64,000 nt of DNA from Pseudomonas entomophila (GCF_018417595.1 NZ_CP070982.1:3802001-3866000); one strand, 5' to 3'. Positions 35,357-45,520 are shown, numbered from the stretch's first letter. Numbers and translations are program-made. The notes: a model not told the origin generated them from the letters alone.

Positions 35357-35903
35357 GTTCAGGCCTTGGTGGTATGAGGTTGGCAAGGGTTAGCGAAGCG
35401 GTGTCCCTGACCATCACCCAGTCGCGATGGCGCTCCTCGCCACACGGGAAAACCGCCTCCCCCACCTTGCAAAAACCATTGCGCTGGTAGAAGCGGATGG
35501 CCCGCGCGTTGAGTTCGTTGACGGTGAGGCGCACCGCTCCCTGGGTGTGGGCCAGGGTCGCCTCCAGCAGCTGCTGCCCCGCCCCGCTGCCATGGACGTC
35601 AGGCAACAGGTAGAAACGGGAAATCTCCACCAGGTGGTCGGCGGCGCCGATACCCAGGCTGCCAGGCGCCAGGTCGAGCATGCTGTAGCCCACCACCCGC
35701 CCCGCTTGTTCGAGCACCAGCAAACGCTTGTGGGGGTGCTGCAGGTGCACCAGGAAATGCTCGGGCTGAAGGTTGTGGGCGATATAGTGCTGCAGCGCGG
35801 CAGGGGCGCTGTCGGGTGGGCTGGCCAAGGCGAAGGTGGCCTGGCCGACATGGCTCAGGGCGCTGCTGTCAGCGTCGCGGGCCGGGCGGATCTGGTAGGG
35901 CAT
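35349..35903 (-). CDS. GNAT-family N-acetyltransferase
   Basis: A 184-residue acetyltransferase with motif A in EISRFYLLPDVHGSGAGQQLLEATLA and motif B in VRLTVNELNARAIRFYQRNGF, the standard GNAT acetyl-CoA fold. Substrate unknown. The start at 35903 has AGGA seven bases upstream and begins MPYQIRPARDAD, a normal GNAT N-terminus. It overlaps the GST gene and is probably co-transcribed with it. Confidence 0.87.
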   Translation of the reverse strand: MPYQIRPARDADSSALSHVGQATFALASPPDSAPAALQHYIAHNLQPEHFLVHLQHPHKRLLVLEQAGRVVGYSMLDLAPGSLGIGAADHLVEISRFYLLPDVHGSGAGQQLLEATLAHTQGAVRLTVNELNARAIRFYQRNGFCKVGEAVFPCGEERHRDWVMVRDTASLTLANLIPPRPEHD

Positions 35904-36010
35904 GGCAACATCCTGTCGGGCGTCCGGATCGCCTCCGACAATGCCAGCCCCGCCGGGGCGGTGCAAATGAAAAGGCGACCCGGCTTGCACCGGATCGCCT
36001 GATCAATCCG

Positions 36011-36799
36011 TCAACGGGCTCTCACGGCATTAGCGTCATTGGAGACGATAATTTCCACCCGTCGATTACGCTGATGTGAACGCTCATCTGTGCTGTGCGT
36101 CAACAAGAAGGACTTGCCATACCCCTCACTGACAATGCGCTTGCTTGAAACACCGAAGTCTCTCAGTTTCTCAGCCACCGCATAGGCCCGTTCGCGGGAC
36201 AGGGCCAAATTGTAACTTTCCGACCCTCTGGCATCCGTGAAGCCTTCTACCCGGACTTTTCGCTCTGGGTTTGCACGCAGAAACTCGGCAAGGCTCTTGA
36301 TATCGTCGAGGCTATCGTTACGTAACGTTGCCTTGTTTGTCGCAAACAATACATCGCTGAACGACACCACGGTACCGCGGTCGGTCTGCTCGACTTTGTC
36401 AGCCTTGCTGACCATACGCGCCTTCAACGCGTTGAGCTGAGCATCGCGCACGTCCAGTTGCGCCTTGACACGCTCGGCCTCGACCCTCTTCAGTTTCGCC
36501 TCGGCCTGACGTTGACGGACCTTCGCATTGGCGGCATCGATTCGACTGTTGGCCACATAGGCGAGCTCCTCTACTTCGAGCGCCTTGCGATTGACCTGCG
36601 AAGCTTCTTCGGCACGGCGCAACGCGGCTTGTGCCTGCTGGGTTTCCAGGGCAGCCAGGCGATGCGACTCAGGCTTGCCTTGCAGGGTAGTGAAGGCCTC
36701 GCGGGCTTCGACCAATTGCGGGTTTTCCGGCGTGGCGGCACAACCGGCGATCACCAGTGCAAGGGCGGACAAGGCTGGCAGCAAAAGTTTGTTCGACAT
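36011..36799 (-). CDS. OmpA-family lipoprotein with DUF4398-like N-terminus
   Basis: A 262-residue lipoprotein. The signal peptide ends in a good lipobox (VIAGC, Cys20), followed by a charged helical/coiled-coil region (residues ~30-130, many Ala/Glu/Arg) and a C-terminal OmpA peptidoglycan-binding domain (FATNKATLRNDSLDDIKSLAEFLRANPERKVRVEGFTDARGS...LSRERAYAVAEKL...NRRVEI). It should tether the outer membrane to peptidoglycan. The neighbouring gene 36811-37209 encodes a second DUF4398-type lipoprotein, and the two form a small operon with an AAGGAGA site before this ATG. Confidence 0.9.
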   Translation of the reverse strand: MSNKLLLPALSALALVIAGCAATPENPQLVEAREAFTTLQGKPESHRLAALETQQAQAALRRAEEASQVNRKALEVEELAYVANSRIDAANAKVRQRQAEAKLKRVEAERVKAQLDVRDAQLNALKARMVSKADKVEQTDRGTVVSFSDVLFATNKATLRNDSLDDIKSLAEFLRANPERKVRVEGFTDARGSESYNLALSRERAYAVAEKLRDFGVSSKRIVSEGYGKSFLLTHSTDERSHQRNRRVEIIVSNDANAVRAR

Positions 36800-36810
36800 G
36801 TTCGTCTCCT

Positions 36811-37209
36811 TTATGGATGGGCAGGCTTGTCAGTGGAAAAACCTGACGCTTGCAGTCCTTCCTTACGGATATCGTCCACCGCCTTCCTCGCCTCATCAGA
36901 GCTCTCTTCGGCCTTGGCGGCGCCGGCCTCGGCCTCGGCCGCGATCGCATCTACCTCAGCGCGCACAGCGAGAAGTTTTGCTTCGGCATAATCGTGCTCA
37001 CCCAACGCTCGCTCCATGGCGTTCAGATGGCGTTGCGCCGAATACATCCTCACCGGTGCATATTGGGTGGCATCAGCGGCAACCGCACGGTTGACCGCGT
37101 TATGGGCAATTTCAATCTGTTCGGTGGGTTTCACTGCGCTGGCACAGCCGCCCAAGATAATGAGCAGGCCGGCCAGCGGCAGCATCTTGCGATTGAAAGG
37201 GACACGCAT
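36811..37209 (-). CDS. DUF4398 domain lipoprotein
   Basis: A 132-residue lipoprotein with lipobox ILGGC (Cys22) and one helical hairpin-like domain rich in Ala and Glu (IEIAHNAVNRAVAADATQYAPVRMYSAQRHLNAMERAL), typical of DUF4398. The start at 37209 has AGGAGC upstream; the frame runs far upstream but that part is non-coding in character. It is the first gene of a two-gene unit with the OmpA-family lipoprotein. The family is associated with the envelope, but its role is not defined. Confidence 0.85.
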   Translation of the reverse strand: MRVPFNRKMLPLAGLLIILGGCASAVKPTEQIEIAHNAVNRAVAADATQYAPVRMYSAQRHLNAMERALGEHDYAEAKLLAVRAEVDAIAAEAEAGAAKAEESSDEARKAVDDIRKEGLQASGFSTDKPAHP

Positions 37210-37721
37210 GGAAAAGCTCCTGTGCTGCGTATGCGAACCGGTGATCGGCGAGCCATCACCGGGATTGGACTGAAGACGTGGGAAATGTCCGGCTTGCTCG
37301 TTGTAAAACCGGCTACACCGCCGGGTCGGAGTCCCTTCCGACATGAGGAATACGCGAGCACCCAAGACAGACTGTTGCGAAAACGGCATCAGACTATTCC
37401 CAGCGAACCAGCGGTCGAATAGGACTTTTCGCAATTGAGCTGTAAGGAAATTCGACAGGCGATTAACCTTTCCCCTCCCGGCCCGGCCAGTGCCTTGCTG
37501 GTATCGAGCGGGGTTGGGCTCTTTTCCGTCTAGCAGGATATTTCCGTTGGGCATGATGCCGCCTCCAGTCCGAGCAGTTGTCACGTCGAAACGACGCTTG
37601 CTGACGGTAGGATTTCGGCCTGATTGGCGTCTACTGACAGAATTATCAGGTGGGAGGCCGCGCAGTGGGCTGACCGCAACAGGTACGGTCAGATCACACG
37701 GGCAAAGCTGGCGTCCAGGGC
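37210..37721. other. gene-free stretch upstream of the DUF4398-OmpA pair
   Basis: About 510 bases between the DUF4398 lipoprotein gene and the thioesterase gene, both on the minus strand. I see no protein with family-like features in any frame. It should hold the promoter of the lipoprotein pair, but I could not pick a convincing -35/-10. Base composition is slightly lower in GC than the surrounding genes. Confidence 0.4.
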
Positions 37722-38219
37722 CTAGCCCTGCTGATGGGCCTTGAGCTTGAGCTGTTCGGTATCGACCCGCACGAACACCGAGTCGGCGAGCACCGTCAGT
37801 ACATCACCGGCCCAGACCTCGCAGATCACCCGGCTCTTGCGCCCGACCTCGCCTTCGACCCGCGCCTTGAGCAACAGCTCGACGCCCATCGGCGTCGGCT
37901 TGAGGTAGGTCAGCCCGAGTTGGCCGGTGACACAGTCGATCCGCGGCAGGCTGCCTGCCTCGCGGCCTTCGGCGCGGTAGTGGCAGGCCATGGCGGTCCA
38001 GTTGGAATGGCAGTCCACCAGCATCGCCAGCAGGCCGCCATAGACCAGGCCCGGCCAGCCGGTGAAGGTCGCGTCGGGGGTGTGGCGGCATAGCAGGTGA
38101 ACACCATCGGTGTCCCAATGGCTTTGCAGGTGCAGCCCGCTGGGATGGGAACAGCCGCAGCCGTAGCAGATACCTTCAGGGGCAGCCAGGGCTTGCAGGG
38201 ATAGGGCTTGCTCGGTCAT
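37722..38219 (-). CDS. hotdog-fold thioesterase-like protein
   Basis: A 165-residue protein with a PaaI/4HBT-type hotdog domain: the central helix region FTGWPGLVYGGLLAMLVDCHSNWTAM carries the G-G-x2-x2-x-D-type pattern of acyl-CoA thioesterases. A short N-terminal segment CYGCGCSHPSGLHL resembles a metal-binding or redox Cys cluster seen in several such proteins. The substrate is unknown. The start has AGGA five bases upstream. Confidence 0.8.
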   Translation of the reverse strand: MTEQALSLQALAAPEGICYGCGCSHPSGLHLQSHWDTDGVHLLCRHTPDATFTGWPGLVYGGLLAMLVDCHSNWTAMACHYRAEGREAGSLPRIDCVTGQLGLTYLKPTPMGVELLLKARVEGEVGRKSRVICEVWAGDVLTVLADSVFVRVDTEQLKLKAHQQG

Positions 38220-38331
38220 ACGCGTCCTTGGTTTGTTGGAATTGGGACAGGAGGCAAGCGCCCGATGTTAGCGCCCTGCCCAGCAGACGCCAATGCAAAA
38301 GCCCATGACCAGATCATGGGCTTGACGCGGA

Positions 38332-39717
38332 TCAGGCCGCCTGCGCCGCACCCTGACGGTTGTCACGCTGGGTCAGCGACACCAGCAGGATGAACAGCGT
38401 CACCCCCGCGGTCATCAGCGTTTCATAGCGGTAGGCGTCGCTGAACAGCATGTAGCCCAGCACCATGACGATGGTGCCGATCACCAGCCAGGTCAGCCAT
38501 GGGAACAGCCACATTTTCAGCTCCAGTGGCCGGCCTTCCCGCTCGGCGCGCGCCCGCATGCGCAGTTGCGACACGGCGATCACCAGGTACACCAGCAGGG
38601 CGATGGCCCCCGTGGTGGACAACAGGAAGCCGAACACCTTGCCGGGGAAAACATAGTTGACCAGGCAACCGGCAAAGCCCGCCAACGTTGAAAGCACGAC
38701 CGCCACCGTCGGCACACCGGCACCGGAAATGCGCTTGGTCATGCCCAACGCCTGGCCTCGAGCCCCCAACGAATAAAGCATGCGCGAAGCGGTATACAGG
38801 CCGGAGTTCATGCAACTGGTCACCGCCACCAGCACCACCAGGTCGACCAGCAGCTTGGCGCCCGGCACATTGAGCACCTCCAGCACCCGCTGGAACGAAC
38901 CGACCGCCTTGAGCCCCGGGTCATTCCACGCCACCAACGACACCACCAGGAAGATCGACGCCAGGTAGAAGATGGCAATGCGGTACACCACCAGGTTGGT
39001 GGCGCGGCGGATCTTGTCTTTCGGGTTGGCAGTCTCGTCGGCGGCGATGGTGACGATTTCGGCGCCGAAGAACGAGAAGATGGTGATCAGCACACCGCCC
39101 AGTACCGTGCCAAAACCATTGGGCATGAACCCGCCGTTGCCCCACAGGCGACTGACTCCGGACACTTCGGCCAGCGGCCAGAAACCGAACACCGCCAGGC
39201 TGCAGACCACGATGAAGGCAATGATCGCGACCACCTTCACCAAGGCGAACCAGTACTCGAATGCGCCAAAATTCTTCACGCTGACCAGGTTGCTGCCCGA
39301 CAGCACGACCATGATCAGGAAGGCGAACAACCAGGACGGCACGCCCGGGAAATAGGCATGCAGGATATCCGCGCCGGCGATGGCCTCGACCGGGATGATC
39401 AGCACCCAGAACCACCAATACAGCCAACCGATGGTGAAGCCCGCCCACGGCCCGATGGCCTCGCTGGCGTAGGTGGAGAACGAACCGCTGTTGGGGTTGG
39501 CGATGGCCATCTCGCCAAGCATGCGCATCACCAGCAGCACCAGCAGGCCGGTCATGGCGTAGGAAATGAGAATGGCCGGGCCGGCGGTGGCGATGGCGTT
39601 GGAGGAACCGATGAACAACCCGGCACCAATGATGCCGGCGATGGAGATCATGGACACCTGGCGCGAGGTCAGGCCGTGTTGCAGGGAGCGTTGTTTGTTG
39701 TTGTCTGGCGATGCCAT
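38332..39717 (-). CDS. amino acid permease, APC family (GabP-like)
   Basis: A 461-residue inner-membrane transporter with 12 predicted helices. The amino-acid/polyamine/organocation family pattern is clear in LTSRQVSMISIAGIIGAGLFIGSSNAIATAGPA, GEMAIANPNSGSFSTYASEAIGPWAGFTIGWLYW and FFGAEIVTIAADETANP, closest in style to GABA permeases. The nearby LysR and class III aminotransferase genes make uptake of an omega-amino acid (GABA, 2-aminoadipate or similar) plausible. The start follows GAGGG and is divergent from the LysR gene. Confidence 0.87.
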   Translation of the reverse strand: MASPDNNKQRSLQHGLTSRQVSMISIAGIIGAGLFIGSSNAIATAGPAILISYAMTGLLVLLVMRMLGEMAIANPNSGSFSTYASEAIGPWAGFTIGWLYWWFWVLIIPVEAIAGADILHAYFPGVPSWLFAFLIMVVLSGSNLVSVKNFGAFEYWFALVKVVAIIAFIVVCSLAVFGFWPLAEVSGVSRLWGNGGFMPNGFGTVLGGVLITIFSFFGAEIVTIAADETANPKDKIRRATNLVVYRIAIFYLASIFLVVSLVAWNDPGLKAVGSFQRVLEVLNVPGAKLLVDLVVLVAVTSCMNSGLYTASRMLYSLGARGQALGMTKRISGAGVPTVAVVLSTLAGFAGCLVNYVFPGKVFGFLLSTTGAIALLVYLVIAVSQLRMRARAEREGRPLELKMWLFPWLTWLVIGTIVMVLGYMLFSDAYRYETLMTAGVTLFILLVSLTQRDNRQGAAQAA

Positions 39718-39967
39718 GGGGAACCCTCGAATGGGTCGGTCGCAAGGACGACTGAAAGTTGGAGCAGAATTCTGTAAGTCGGAGTTGCTCGTTCTTGTTG
39801 TTGTGAAACACCGGTCGCTAACTTTCCCTCCTCTACGAACAATGGGTTGTCATTGTTGATCCAGGTCAGTATTAATCTATGGCGCCGGCTCAACAAACGA
39901 CCTTTTCGAAACACATCATTCCCTCATGGATTGAACTTCTTCCATTTTCGCTGGGTAACACCTCGCC

Positions 39968-40864
39968 ATGTCCAGACGCCTGATGCCCTCCACCACCGCC
40001 CTGCAATGCTTCGAAGCCGCCGCCCGCCACCTGAGCTTCACCCGTGCCGCGCAGGAGTTGCACCTGACCCAGAGCGCGGTCAGCAAGCAGGTGGCGCAGC
40101 TCGAGGAGATGCTGGCCCACCCACTGTTCCAGCGCATCCGCAGGCGCCTGCACCTGACCCCGGCAGGTGCGCTGTACCTGGCCGAAGTGAACAAGATCCT
40201 CACCCAGATCGACATCTCCAGCCGCTACATCCTCAGCTACGGCGACGAGACCGAAGTGCTGCGCATCGCCACCCAGCCCACCTTCGGCGCACGCTGGCTG
40301 GTGCCCAGGCTCAAGGGCTTCGGCGATCGCCACCCGCGCATCCACCTGGATATTCGCAACGAACTCGAGCCCTTCGACCTGGTGCAGGCCAAGGCCGACA
40401 TCGCTTTCTTCTTCGGCCAGGGCACCTGGCCGGGGGCAACCTGCATCGAGCTGTTCAGTGAAGAGGTGGTGCCGGTGTGCGCGCCAAACTTGCTGGCGCA
40501 ACATCGCTTCGCCAGCGCCGAGGCCTTGACCGAGCACCGCCTGCTGCAATGCGCCTCGCGCCCGGAAGCCTGGCACGAGTGGTTCCTCGGCCTGGGCCTG
40601 CACAGCCAGAACAGTTACCACGGGCCGCGCTTCGACACGTTCTACCTGTGCATCCGCGCCGCCATCGCCGGTTGCGGCATCGCCCTGATTCCACGCTATC
40701 TCGTGGCCGAAGAGCTGGCCGAGGCCAAGCTGATGGTGGCCTGGGATCATCCGCTGGCGAGCAACGGCCGGCATTTCATGGCCCATGCCGAGCATGCGGC
40801 CGAGGTGCCCAAGGTGCAGGCGTTCGTGCAGTGGATTCGCGAGCGGGTAGCCGAGGGCAATTGA
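39968..40864 (+). CDS. LysR-family transcriptional regulator
   Basis: A 298-residue regulator with an N-terminal winged HTH (LQCFEAAARHLSFTRAAQELHLTQSAVSKQVAQLEEMLAHPLFQRIRRRLHLTPAG) and a C-terminal effector-binding domain. The domain type is GcvA-like (VLRIATQPTFGARWLVPRL). It is divergent from the amino acid permease gene, with ~250 bases of shared regulatory region, and 235 bases upstream of the aminotransferase gene on the same strand. It probably controls one or both. Confidence 0.92.
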   Translation: MSRRLMPSTTALQCFEAAARHLSFTRAAQELHLTQSAVSKQVAQLEEMLAHPLFQRIRRRLHLTPAGALYLAEVNKILTQIDISSRYILSYGDETEVLRIATQPTFGARWLVPRLKGFGDRHPRIHLDIRNELEPFDLVQAKADIAFFFGQGTWPGATCIELFSEEVVPVCAPNLLAQHRFASAEALTEHRLLQCASRPEAWHEWFLGLGLHSQNSYHGPRFDTFYLCIRAAIAGCGIALIPRYLVAEELAEAKLMVAWDHPLASNGRHFMAHAEHAAEVPKVQAFVQWIRERVAEGN

Positions 40865-40883
40865 TGCCGCCTGTTACGGCCTC

Positions 40884-40965
40884 TTCGCGGGTAAACCCGC
40901 TCCTACAGGGGCATCACTGAGTTCGAAGACTGTGGGAGACCTGTAGGAGCGGGTTTACCCGCGAA
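40884..40965. repeat. REP inverted pair (TTCGCGGGTAAACCCGC family)
   Basis: TTCGCGGGTAAACCCGCTCC at 40884 onward is mirrored by GGAGCGGGTTTACCCGCGAA ending at 40965, a near-perfect long inverted repeat with ~30 bases between. It belongs to a third REP variant in this window and lies just after the LysR gene, where it may end its transcript. Confidence 0.88.
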
Positions 40966-41099
40966 GGGGCCGGCAACAGCAACACGGATTTCAGTCTTAT
41001 CACGAATTTTAGGAATGACAGCAATCGATTAATTCGTTTGCGAAATATAGACCCGGCACGTTTCGATAATGGCTAATTCGAACAACAGGCCGCGCGCAC

Positions 41100-42344
41100 A
41101 TGCATCAGGAAAGTATCAGCCACTCCATCGCCATCGTTCACCCGATCACACTTTCCCATGGCCGCAACGCTGAAGTCTGGGACACCGATGGCAAGCGCTA
41201 CATCGACTTCGTCGGCGGCATCGGCGTGCTCAACCTGGGCCATTGCAACCCAGCCGTGGTGGAGGCGATCCAGCAGCAGGCCACGCGCCTGACCCACTAC
41301 GCCTTCAACGCCGCCCCCCATGGCCCCTATCTCGAACTGATGGCACGCCTGAAAGAGTTCGTTCCGGTCAGCTATCCCGCGGCGGGCATGCTCACCAACA
41401 GCGGTGCGGAAGCGGCGGAAAACGCCCTGAAGATGGCCCGCGCGGCCACCGGCAAACGCGCCATCATCGCCTTCGACGGCGGCTTCCACGGCCGCACCCT
41501 GGCCACCCTCAACCTCAACGGCAAGGTCGCGCCCTACAAGCAACGGGTCGGCGAACTGCCCGGCCCGGTCTACCACTTGCCCTTCCCCAGCCCCGACACC
41601 GGAGTCACCTGCGAACAGGCGTTACAGGCCATGGACCGGCTGTTCAGTGTCGAGCTGGCGGTGGAGGACGTGGCAGCGTTCATCTTCGAGCCGGTACAGG
41701 GCGAAGGCGGCTTTCTCGCCCTCGACCCAACCTTTGCCCAAGCCTTGCGACACTTCTGCGACGAGCGCGGGATCCTGGTCATCATCGATGAGATCCAGTC
41801 CGGTTTCGGGCGTACCGGGCAGCGCTTCGCATTCTCGCGGTTGGGAATAGAACCGGACCTGTTGTTGCTCGCCAAGAGCATTGCCGGAGGCATGCCCCTG
41901 GGCGCGGTGCTCGGCCGTCGGGCAATCGTGGACGCGCTGCCCAAGGGCGGCCTGGGTGGCACCTATTCCGGCAACCCGATCGCCTGCGCGGCGGCACTGG
42001 CCAGCCTGGCGCAGATGACGGATGAGCACATCGCCACCTGGGGCGAGCGCCAGGAGCAGGCCATCGTCCACCGCGCAAAGCGCTGGAAGACGGCCTATCC
42101 GTTTATCGGTCGCCTGACAGGCGTGGGCGCCATGCGCGGCATCGAGTTCGTCAACACCGACGGCAGCCCGGCGCCTGCGCTACTGGCCAAGGTGTTGGAG
42201 GCCGCGCGGGACAAAGGCCTGTTACTGATGCCCAGTGGCAAGGCACGGCACATCATCCGCCTGCTGGCCCCGCTGACCATCGAGCCTGAGGTGCTCGAGG
42301 AAGGGCTGGATATCCTCGAGCAGTGCCTCATGGCGCTGAACTGA
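41100..42344 (+). CDS. class III PLP-dependent aminotransferase (GABA / 2-aminoadipate type)
   Basis: A 414-residue aminotransferase of fold type I, subgroup III. Visible landmarks are the PLP-phosphate region TNSGAEAAENALKMAR, FDGGFHGRT, the cofactor-binding Asp in IIDEIQSGFGRTG and the Schiff-base Lys in LAKSIAGGMPLGA. It would move an amino group from an omega-amino acid to 2-oxoglutarate. The neighbourhood (LysR, then fusA2, sulP, aceA, nuo) is similar to the P. putida locus whose enzyme has been reported to act on 2-aminoadipate in D-lysine breakdown, so 2-aminoadipate as well as GABA is a candidate. No clear ribosome binding site precedes the ATG. Confidence 0.88.
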   Translation: MHQESISHSIAIVHPITLSHGRNAEVWDTDGKRYIDFVGGIGVLNLGHCNPAVVEAIQQQATRLTHYAFNAAPHGPYLELMARLKEFVPVSYPAAGMLTNSGAEAAENALKMARAATGKRAIIAFDGGFHGRTLATLNLNGKVAPYKQRVGELPGPVYHLPFPSPDTGVTCEQALQAMDRLFSVELAVEDVAAFIFEPVQGEGGFLALDPTFAQALRHFCDERGILVIIDEIQSGFGRTGQRFAFSRLGIEPDLLLLAKSIAGGMPLGAVLGRRAIVDALPKGGLGGTYSGNPIACAAALASLAQMTDEHIATWGERQEQAIVHRAKRWKTAYPFIGRLTGVGAMRGIEFVNTDGSPAPALLAKVLEAARDKGLLLMPSGKARHIIRLLAPLTIEPEVLEEGLDILEQCLMALN

Positions 42345-42347
42345 AAG

Positions 42348-42650
42348 TTACAGGCCCAGCTCTTCGGGAGTGGGCATGTCGCACTCGAAGGCAATCCAGC
42401 CGCCTTCGAGTTCGGCGTGGCCGTTGACGATCAAGCCGTAGTAGGTCAGGCCGTTCTCCAGCGTGACACAGATGTGCGTGGCGCCTTTTTCCGGCGCTGC
42501 GAGCGTACCGACGAAATGCACCTTCTTCAGGACTTCGGTCACCGCCTCGAGGCCCACGCGCATGTTGGTGTTTTCCGAAGCCTCGGTATCGCCCCCACGG
42601 TCTTCGGCGCTGACGGTCACGGTGGCGATGTACGGGTACTTGGTGCTCAA
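42348..42650 (-). CDS. small conserved-type hypothetical protein
   Basis: A 100-residue soluble protein without signal peptide or membrane segment and no motif that I recognise. The sequence (YPYIATVTVSAEDRG, MRVGLEAVTEVLKKV, ATHICVTLENGLTYYGLIVNGHAELEGGWIAFECDMP) has a normal amino-acid mix and good third-position GC, so it is very probably a real gene. The pattern looks like a phage- or mobile-element-type small protein in style, but I cannot support a function. It converges with the aminotransferase gene, their stops three bases apart. Confidence 0.7.
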   Translation of the reverse strand: MSTKYPYIATVTVSAEDRGGDTEASENTNMRVGLEAVTEVLKKVHFVGTLAAPEKGATHICVTLENGLTYYGLIVNGHAELEGGWIAFECDMPTPEELGL

Positions 42651-42822
42651 GCGGGATTACCTCGGTTGGAGTGGGTGGTGAAACGGCGCCTAGGGTACGG
42701 CAGCGACACCTCATTGTCTGCATCGACCTGTTCACCGCCATGCCGTCGATGCACATGGCCTCCCCTGCCCCGATCTGTTAGGGTGCCCGCCGATGCACGC
42801 CACACCCACGCGAGGATACCGA

Positions 42823-43251
42823 GTGAGCGCCGAACAACCCCTGATCGCCGACCTGTTCGAGGTCGACAAACGCCTGACCCTCAAGCCCGTCGTGGACTTC
42901 AACAGCTACCTGCGCAATGCCTTCGGCGACGGCCCCTGCCGCTGCCACCGCTGTGTCGAGGGTGGCGGCGATGAAAGCACCTACACACACCGGCACACCT
43001 TCGAACTGGAAGGCCGCACCCTGCACCGGCGCTTCGCCAACACCGCGGGCAGCGACGTCCTGATGGCCCTGAAGAAGGCCTGGCTGTCCTACACCAAGGC
43101 CGAGCTGATCACCGTCGGCGCGCTGGACATGGCCACCCTGAAGGCCTTCACCGAAGCCGCCCTCCACGAACGCCTGCTCGCCCTGCTGCCCGCCAGCGGC
43201 CTGGCGCGAGAAGTCGATGGCCAATGGCAGTTGCAGGTGCTCGCCGACTGA
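42823..43251 (+). CDS. hypothetical protein with Cys/His cluster
   Basis: A 142-residue cytosolic protein of unknown function. A possible metal site lies near residues 37-60: CRCHRC, then THRH. A GTG start at 42823 is chosen because AGGA lies six bases upstream; an in-frame ATG at 42793 has no site. It lies 68 bases before fusA2 on the same strand and may be co-transcribed with it. Confidence 0.7.
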   Translation: MSAEQPLIADLFEVDKRLTLKPVVDFNSYLRNAFGDGPCRCHRCVEGGGDESTYTHRHTFELEGRTLHRRFANTAGSDVLMALKKAWLSYTKAELITVGALDMATLKAFTEAALHERLLALLPASGLAREVDGQWQLQVLAD

Positions 43252-43319
43252 CGGTCGCCCCGGCAGGATTCTCCCGCTCTGCTACCTTGGGAGAACCCTC
43301 ACCCACAGGTGATCCGACC

Positions 43320-45431
43320 ATGGCCCGCACGACCCCCATCGAGCTGTACCGCAACATCGGTATCGTTGCCCACGTGGATGCCGGCAAGACCACCACCACC
43401 GAGCGGATCCTGTTCTACACCGGGGTCAACCACAAGATGGGCGAGGTGCACGACGGTGCCGCGACCATGGACTGGATGGCCCAGGAGCAGGAACGCGGCA
43501 TCACCATCACCTCGGCGGCCACCACCGCGTTCTGGCAGGGTTCGACCAAGCAGTTCGCCGACAAGTACCGCTTCAACATCATCGACACCCCCGGCCACGT
43601 CGACTTCACCATCGAGGTGGAGCGCTCGCTGCGCGTGCTAGATGGCGCGGTGGTGGTGTTCAGCGGTGCCGACGGCGTCGAACCGCAATCCGAGACCGTG
43701 TGGCGCCAGGCCAACAAGTACCATGTGCCGCGCCTGGCCTACATCAACAAGATGGACCGCCAGGGCGCGGACTTCCTGCGTGTGGTCAAGCAGATCGACA
43801 AGCGCCTGGGGCACCACCCCGTCCCCATTCAACTGGCCATTGGCGCCGAGGAGAACTTCATCGGCCAGATCGACCTGGTGAAGATGAAAGCCATCTACTG
43901 GAACGACGCCGACCAGGGCACCACCTATCGCGAAGAAGAGATTCCAGCCGAACTCAAGGCACTGGCCGATGAATGGCGCGCGCACATGATCGAAGCGGCG
44001 GCCGAAGCCAACGACGAGCTGACCATGAAATTTCTCGACGGCGAGGAACTGACCATCGACGAAATCAAGGCAGCCCTGCGCCAGCGCACCATCGCCAATG
44101 AAATCGTCCCCACCATTCTCGGCTCGTCATTCAAGAACAAGGGCGTGCCGCTGATGCTCGACGCGGTGATCGACTACCTCCCCGCCCCCTCCGAAATCCC
44201 GGCGATCAAGGGCACCGACCCGGACCACGAAGACAAGCACCTGGAGCGCCACGCCGACGACAAAGAGCCGTTCTCGGCCCTGGCCTTCAAGATCGCCACC
44301 GACCCGTTCGTCGGTACCCTCACCTTCGCCCGCGTGTATTCCGGCGTGCTCAGCTCCGGCAACGCGGTGCTCAACTCGGTCAAAGGCAAGAAGGAGCGCA
44401 TCGGCCGCATGGTGCAGATGCACGCCAACCAGCGCGCCGAGATCAAGGACGTGTGCGCCGGCGACATCGCCGCGCTGATCGGCATGAAGGACGTCACCAC
44501 CGGCGACACCCTGTGCGACATCGACAAACCGATCATCCTCGAACGCATGGACTTCCCCGACCCGGTGATCTCGGTGGCCGTGGAACCAAAGACCAAGGGC
44601 GACCAGGAGAAGATGGGCATCGCCTTGAGCAAGCTGGCCCAGGAAGACCCATCGTTCCGGGTCAAAACCGACGAAGAGACCGGCCAGACCATCATCTCGG
44701 GCATGGGCGAGCTGCACCTGGACATCATCGTCGACCGCATGCGCCGCGAATTCAACGTCGAGGCCAACATCGGCAAGCCCCAGGTGGCCTACCGCGAGAA
44801 GATCCGCAACACCTGCGAGATCGAGGGGCGCTTCGTACGCCAGTCGGGCGGTCGCGGCCAGTACGGCCATTGCTGGATCCGTTTCGCCCCGGGCGACGAA
44901 GGCAAGGAAGGGCTGGAGTTCATCAACGAGATCGTCGGTGGCGTGGTCCCCCGCGAATACATCCCGGCCATCCAGAAAGGCATCGAGGAGCAGATGAAGA
45001 ACGGCGTGCTCGCCGGTTATCCGCTGATCAACCTCAAGGCAGCGGTATACGACGGTTCGTACCACGACGTCGACTCCAACGAGATGGCCTACAAGATCGC
45101 CGCCTCGATGGCCACCAAGCAACTGTCGCAGAAGGGCGGCGCGGTGCTGCTGGAGCCGGTGATGAAGGTCGAGGTGGTGACGCCCGAGGAGTATCAGGGC
45201 GACATCATGGGCGACCTGAGTCGGCGCCGGGGGATGATCCAGGATGGCGACGAGACGCCGGCCGGCAAGGTGATCCGCGCCGAAGTGCCGCTGGGCGAGA
45301 TGTTCGGCTACGCCACCTCGATGCGCTCGATGACCCAGGGGCGGGCCAGCTACACGATGGAGTTCACCCGCTATGCCGAGGCACCGGCGAGCATTGCCGA
45401 TGCCATCGTCAAGAAGAACCGCGGGGAATAG
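43320..45431 (+). CDS. fusA2: translation elongation factor G, second copy type
   Basis: A 703-residue GTPase that moves the ribosome during elongation or acts in ribosome recycling. The G domain has G1 [13 protein letters not shown]2 [10 protein letters not shown]3 DTPGHVDFT and G4 NKMDR; domains II-V follow with [18 protein letters not shown] and a C-terminal [18 protein letters not shown]. Length matches EF-G. It lies outside the str (rpsL-rpsG-fusA-tufA) operon, next to unrelated genes, so this is the extra EF-G gene found in many Pseudomonas. The start at 43320 is the ATG of [14 protein letters not shown]; earlier in-frame ATGs are not family-like. Confidence 0.95.
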   Translation: MARTTPIELYRNIGIVAHVDAGKTTTTERILFYTGVNHKMGEVHDGAATMDWMAQEQERGITITSAATTAFWQGSTKQFADKYRFNIIDTPGHVDFTIEVERSLRVLDGAVVVFSGADGVEPQSETVWRQANKYHVPRLAYINKMDRQGADFLRVVKQIDKRLGHHPVPIQLAIGAEENFIGQIDLVKMKAIYWNDADQGTTYREEEIPAELKALADEWRAHMIEAAAEANDELTMKFLDGEELTIDEIKAALRQRTIANEIVPTILGSSFKNKGVPLMLDAVIDYLPAPSEIPAIKGTDPDHEDKHLERHADDKEPFSALAFKIATDPFVGTLTFARVYSGVLSSGNAVLNSVKGKKERIGRMVQMHANQRAEIKDVCAGDIAALIGMKDVTTGDTLCDIDKPIILERMDFPDPVISVAVEPKTKGDQEKMGIALSKLAQEDPSFRVKTDEETGQTIISGMGELHLDIIVDRMRREFNVEANIGKPQVAYREKIRNTCEIEGRFVRQSGGRGQYGHCWIRFAPGDEGKEGLEFINEIVGGVVPREYIPAIQKGIEEQMKNGVLAGYPLINLKAAVYDGSYHDVDSNEMAYKIAASMATKQLSQKGGAVLLEPVMKVEVVTPEEYQGDIMGDLSRRRGMIQDGDETPAGKVIRAEVPLGEMFGYATSMRSMTQGRASYTMEFTRYAEAPASIADAIVKKNRGE

Positions 45432-45440
45432 CGCGGCCCT

Positions 45441-45504
45441 ATCGCGGCTGAAGCCGCTCCTACAGGGATCGCGTACCCCCTGTAGGAGCGGCTTCAGCCG
45501 CGAT
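45441..45504. repeat. REP inverted pair, near-perfect
   Basis: ATCGCGGCTGAAGCCGCTCC (45441 on) and its exact complement ending at 45504 are separated by a short centre. It lies between the convergent fusA2 and SulP genes, where such an inverted repeat can act as a two-way terminator or RNA end. Confidence 0.92.
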
Positions 45505-45520
45505 AAGGCCGCCACAATGG

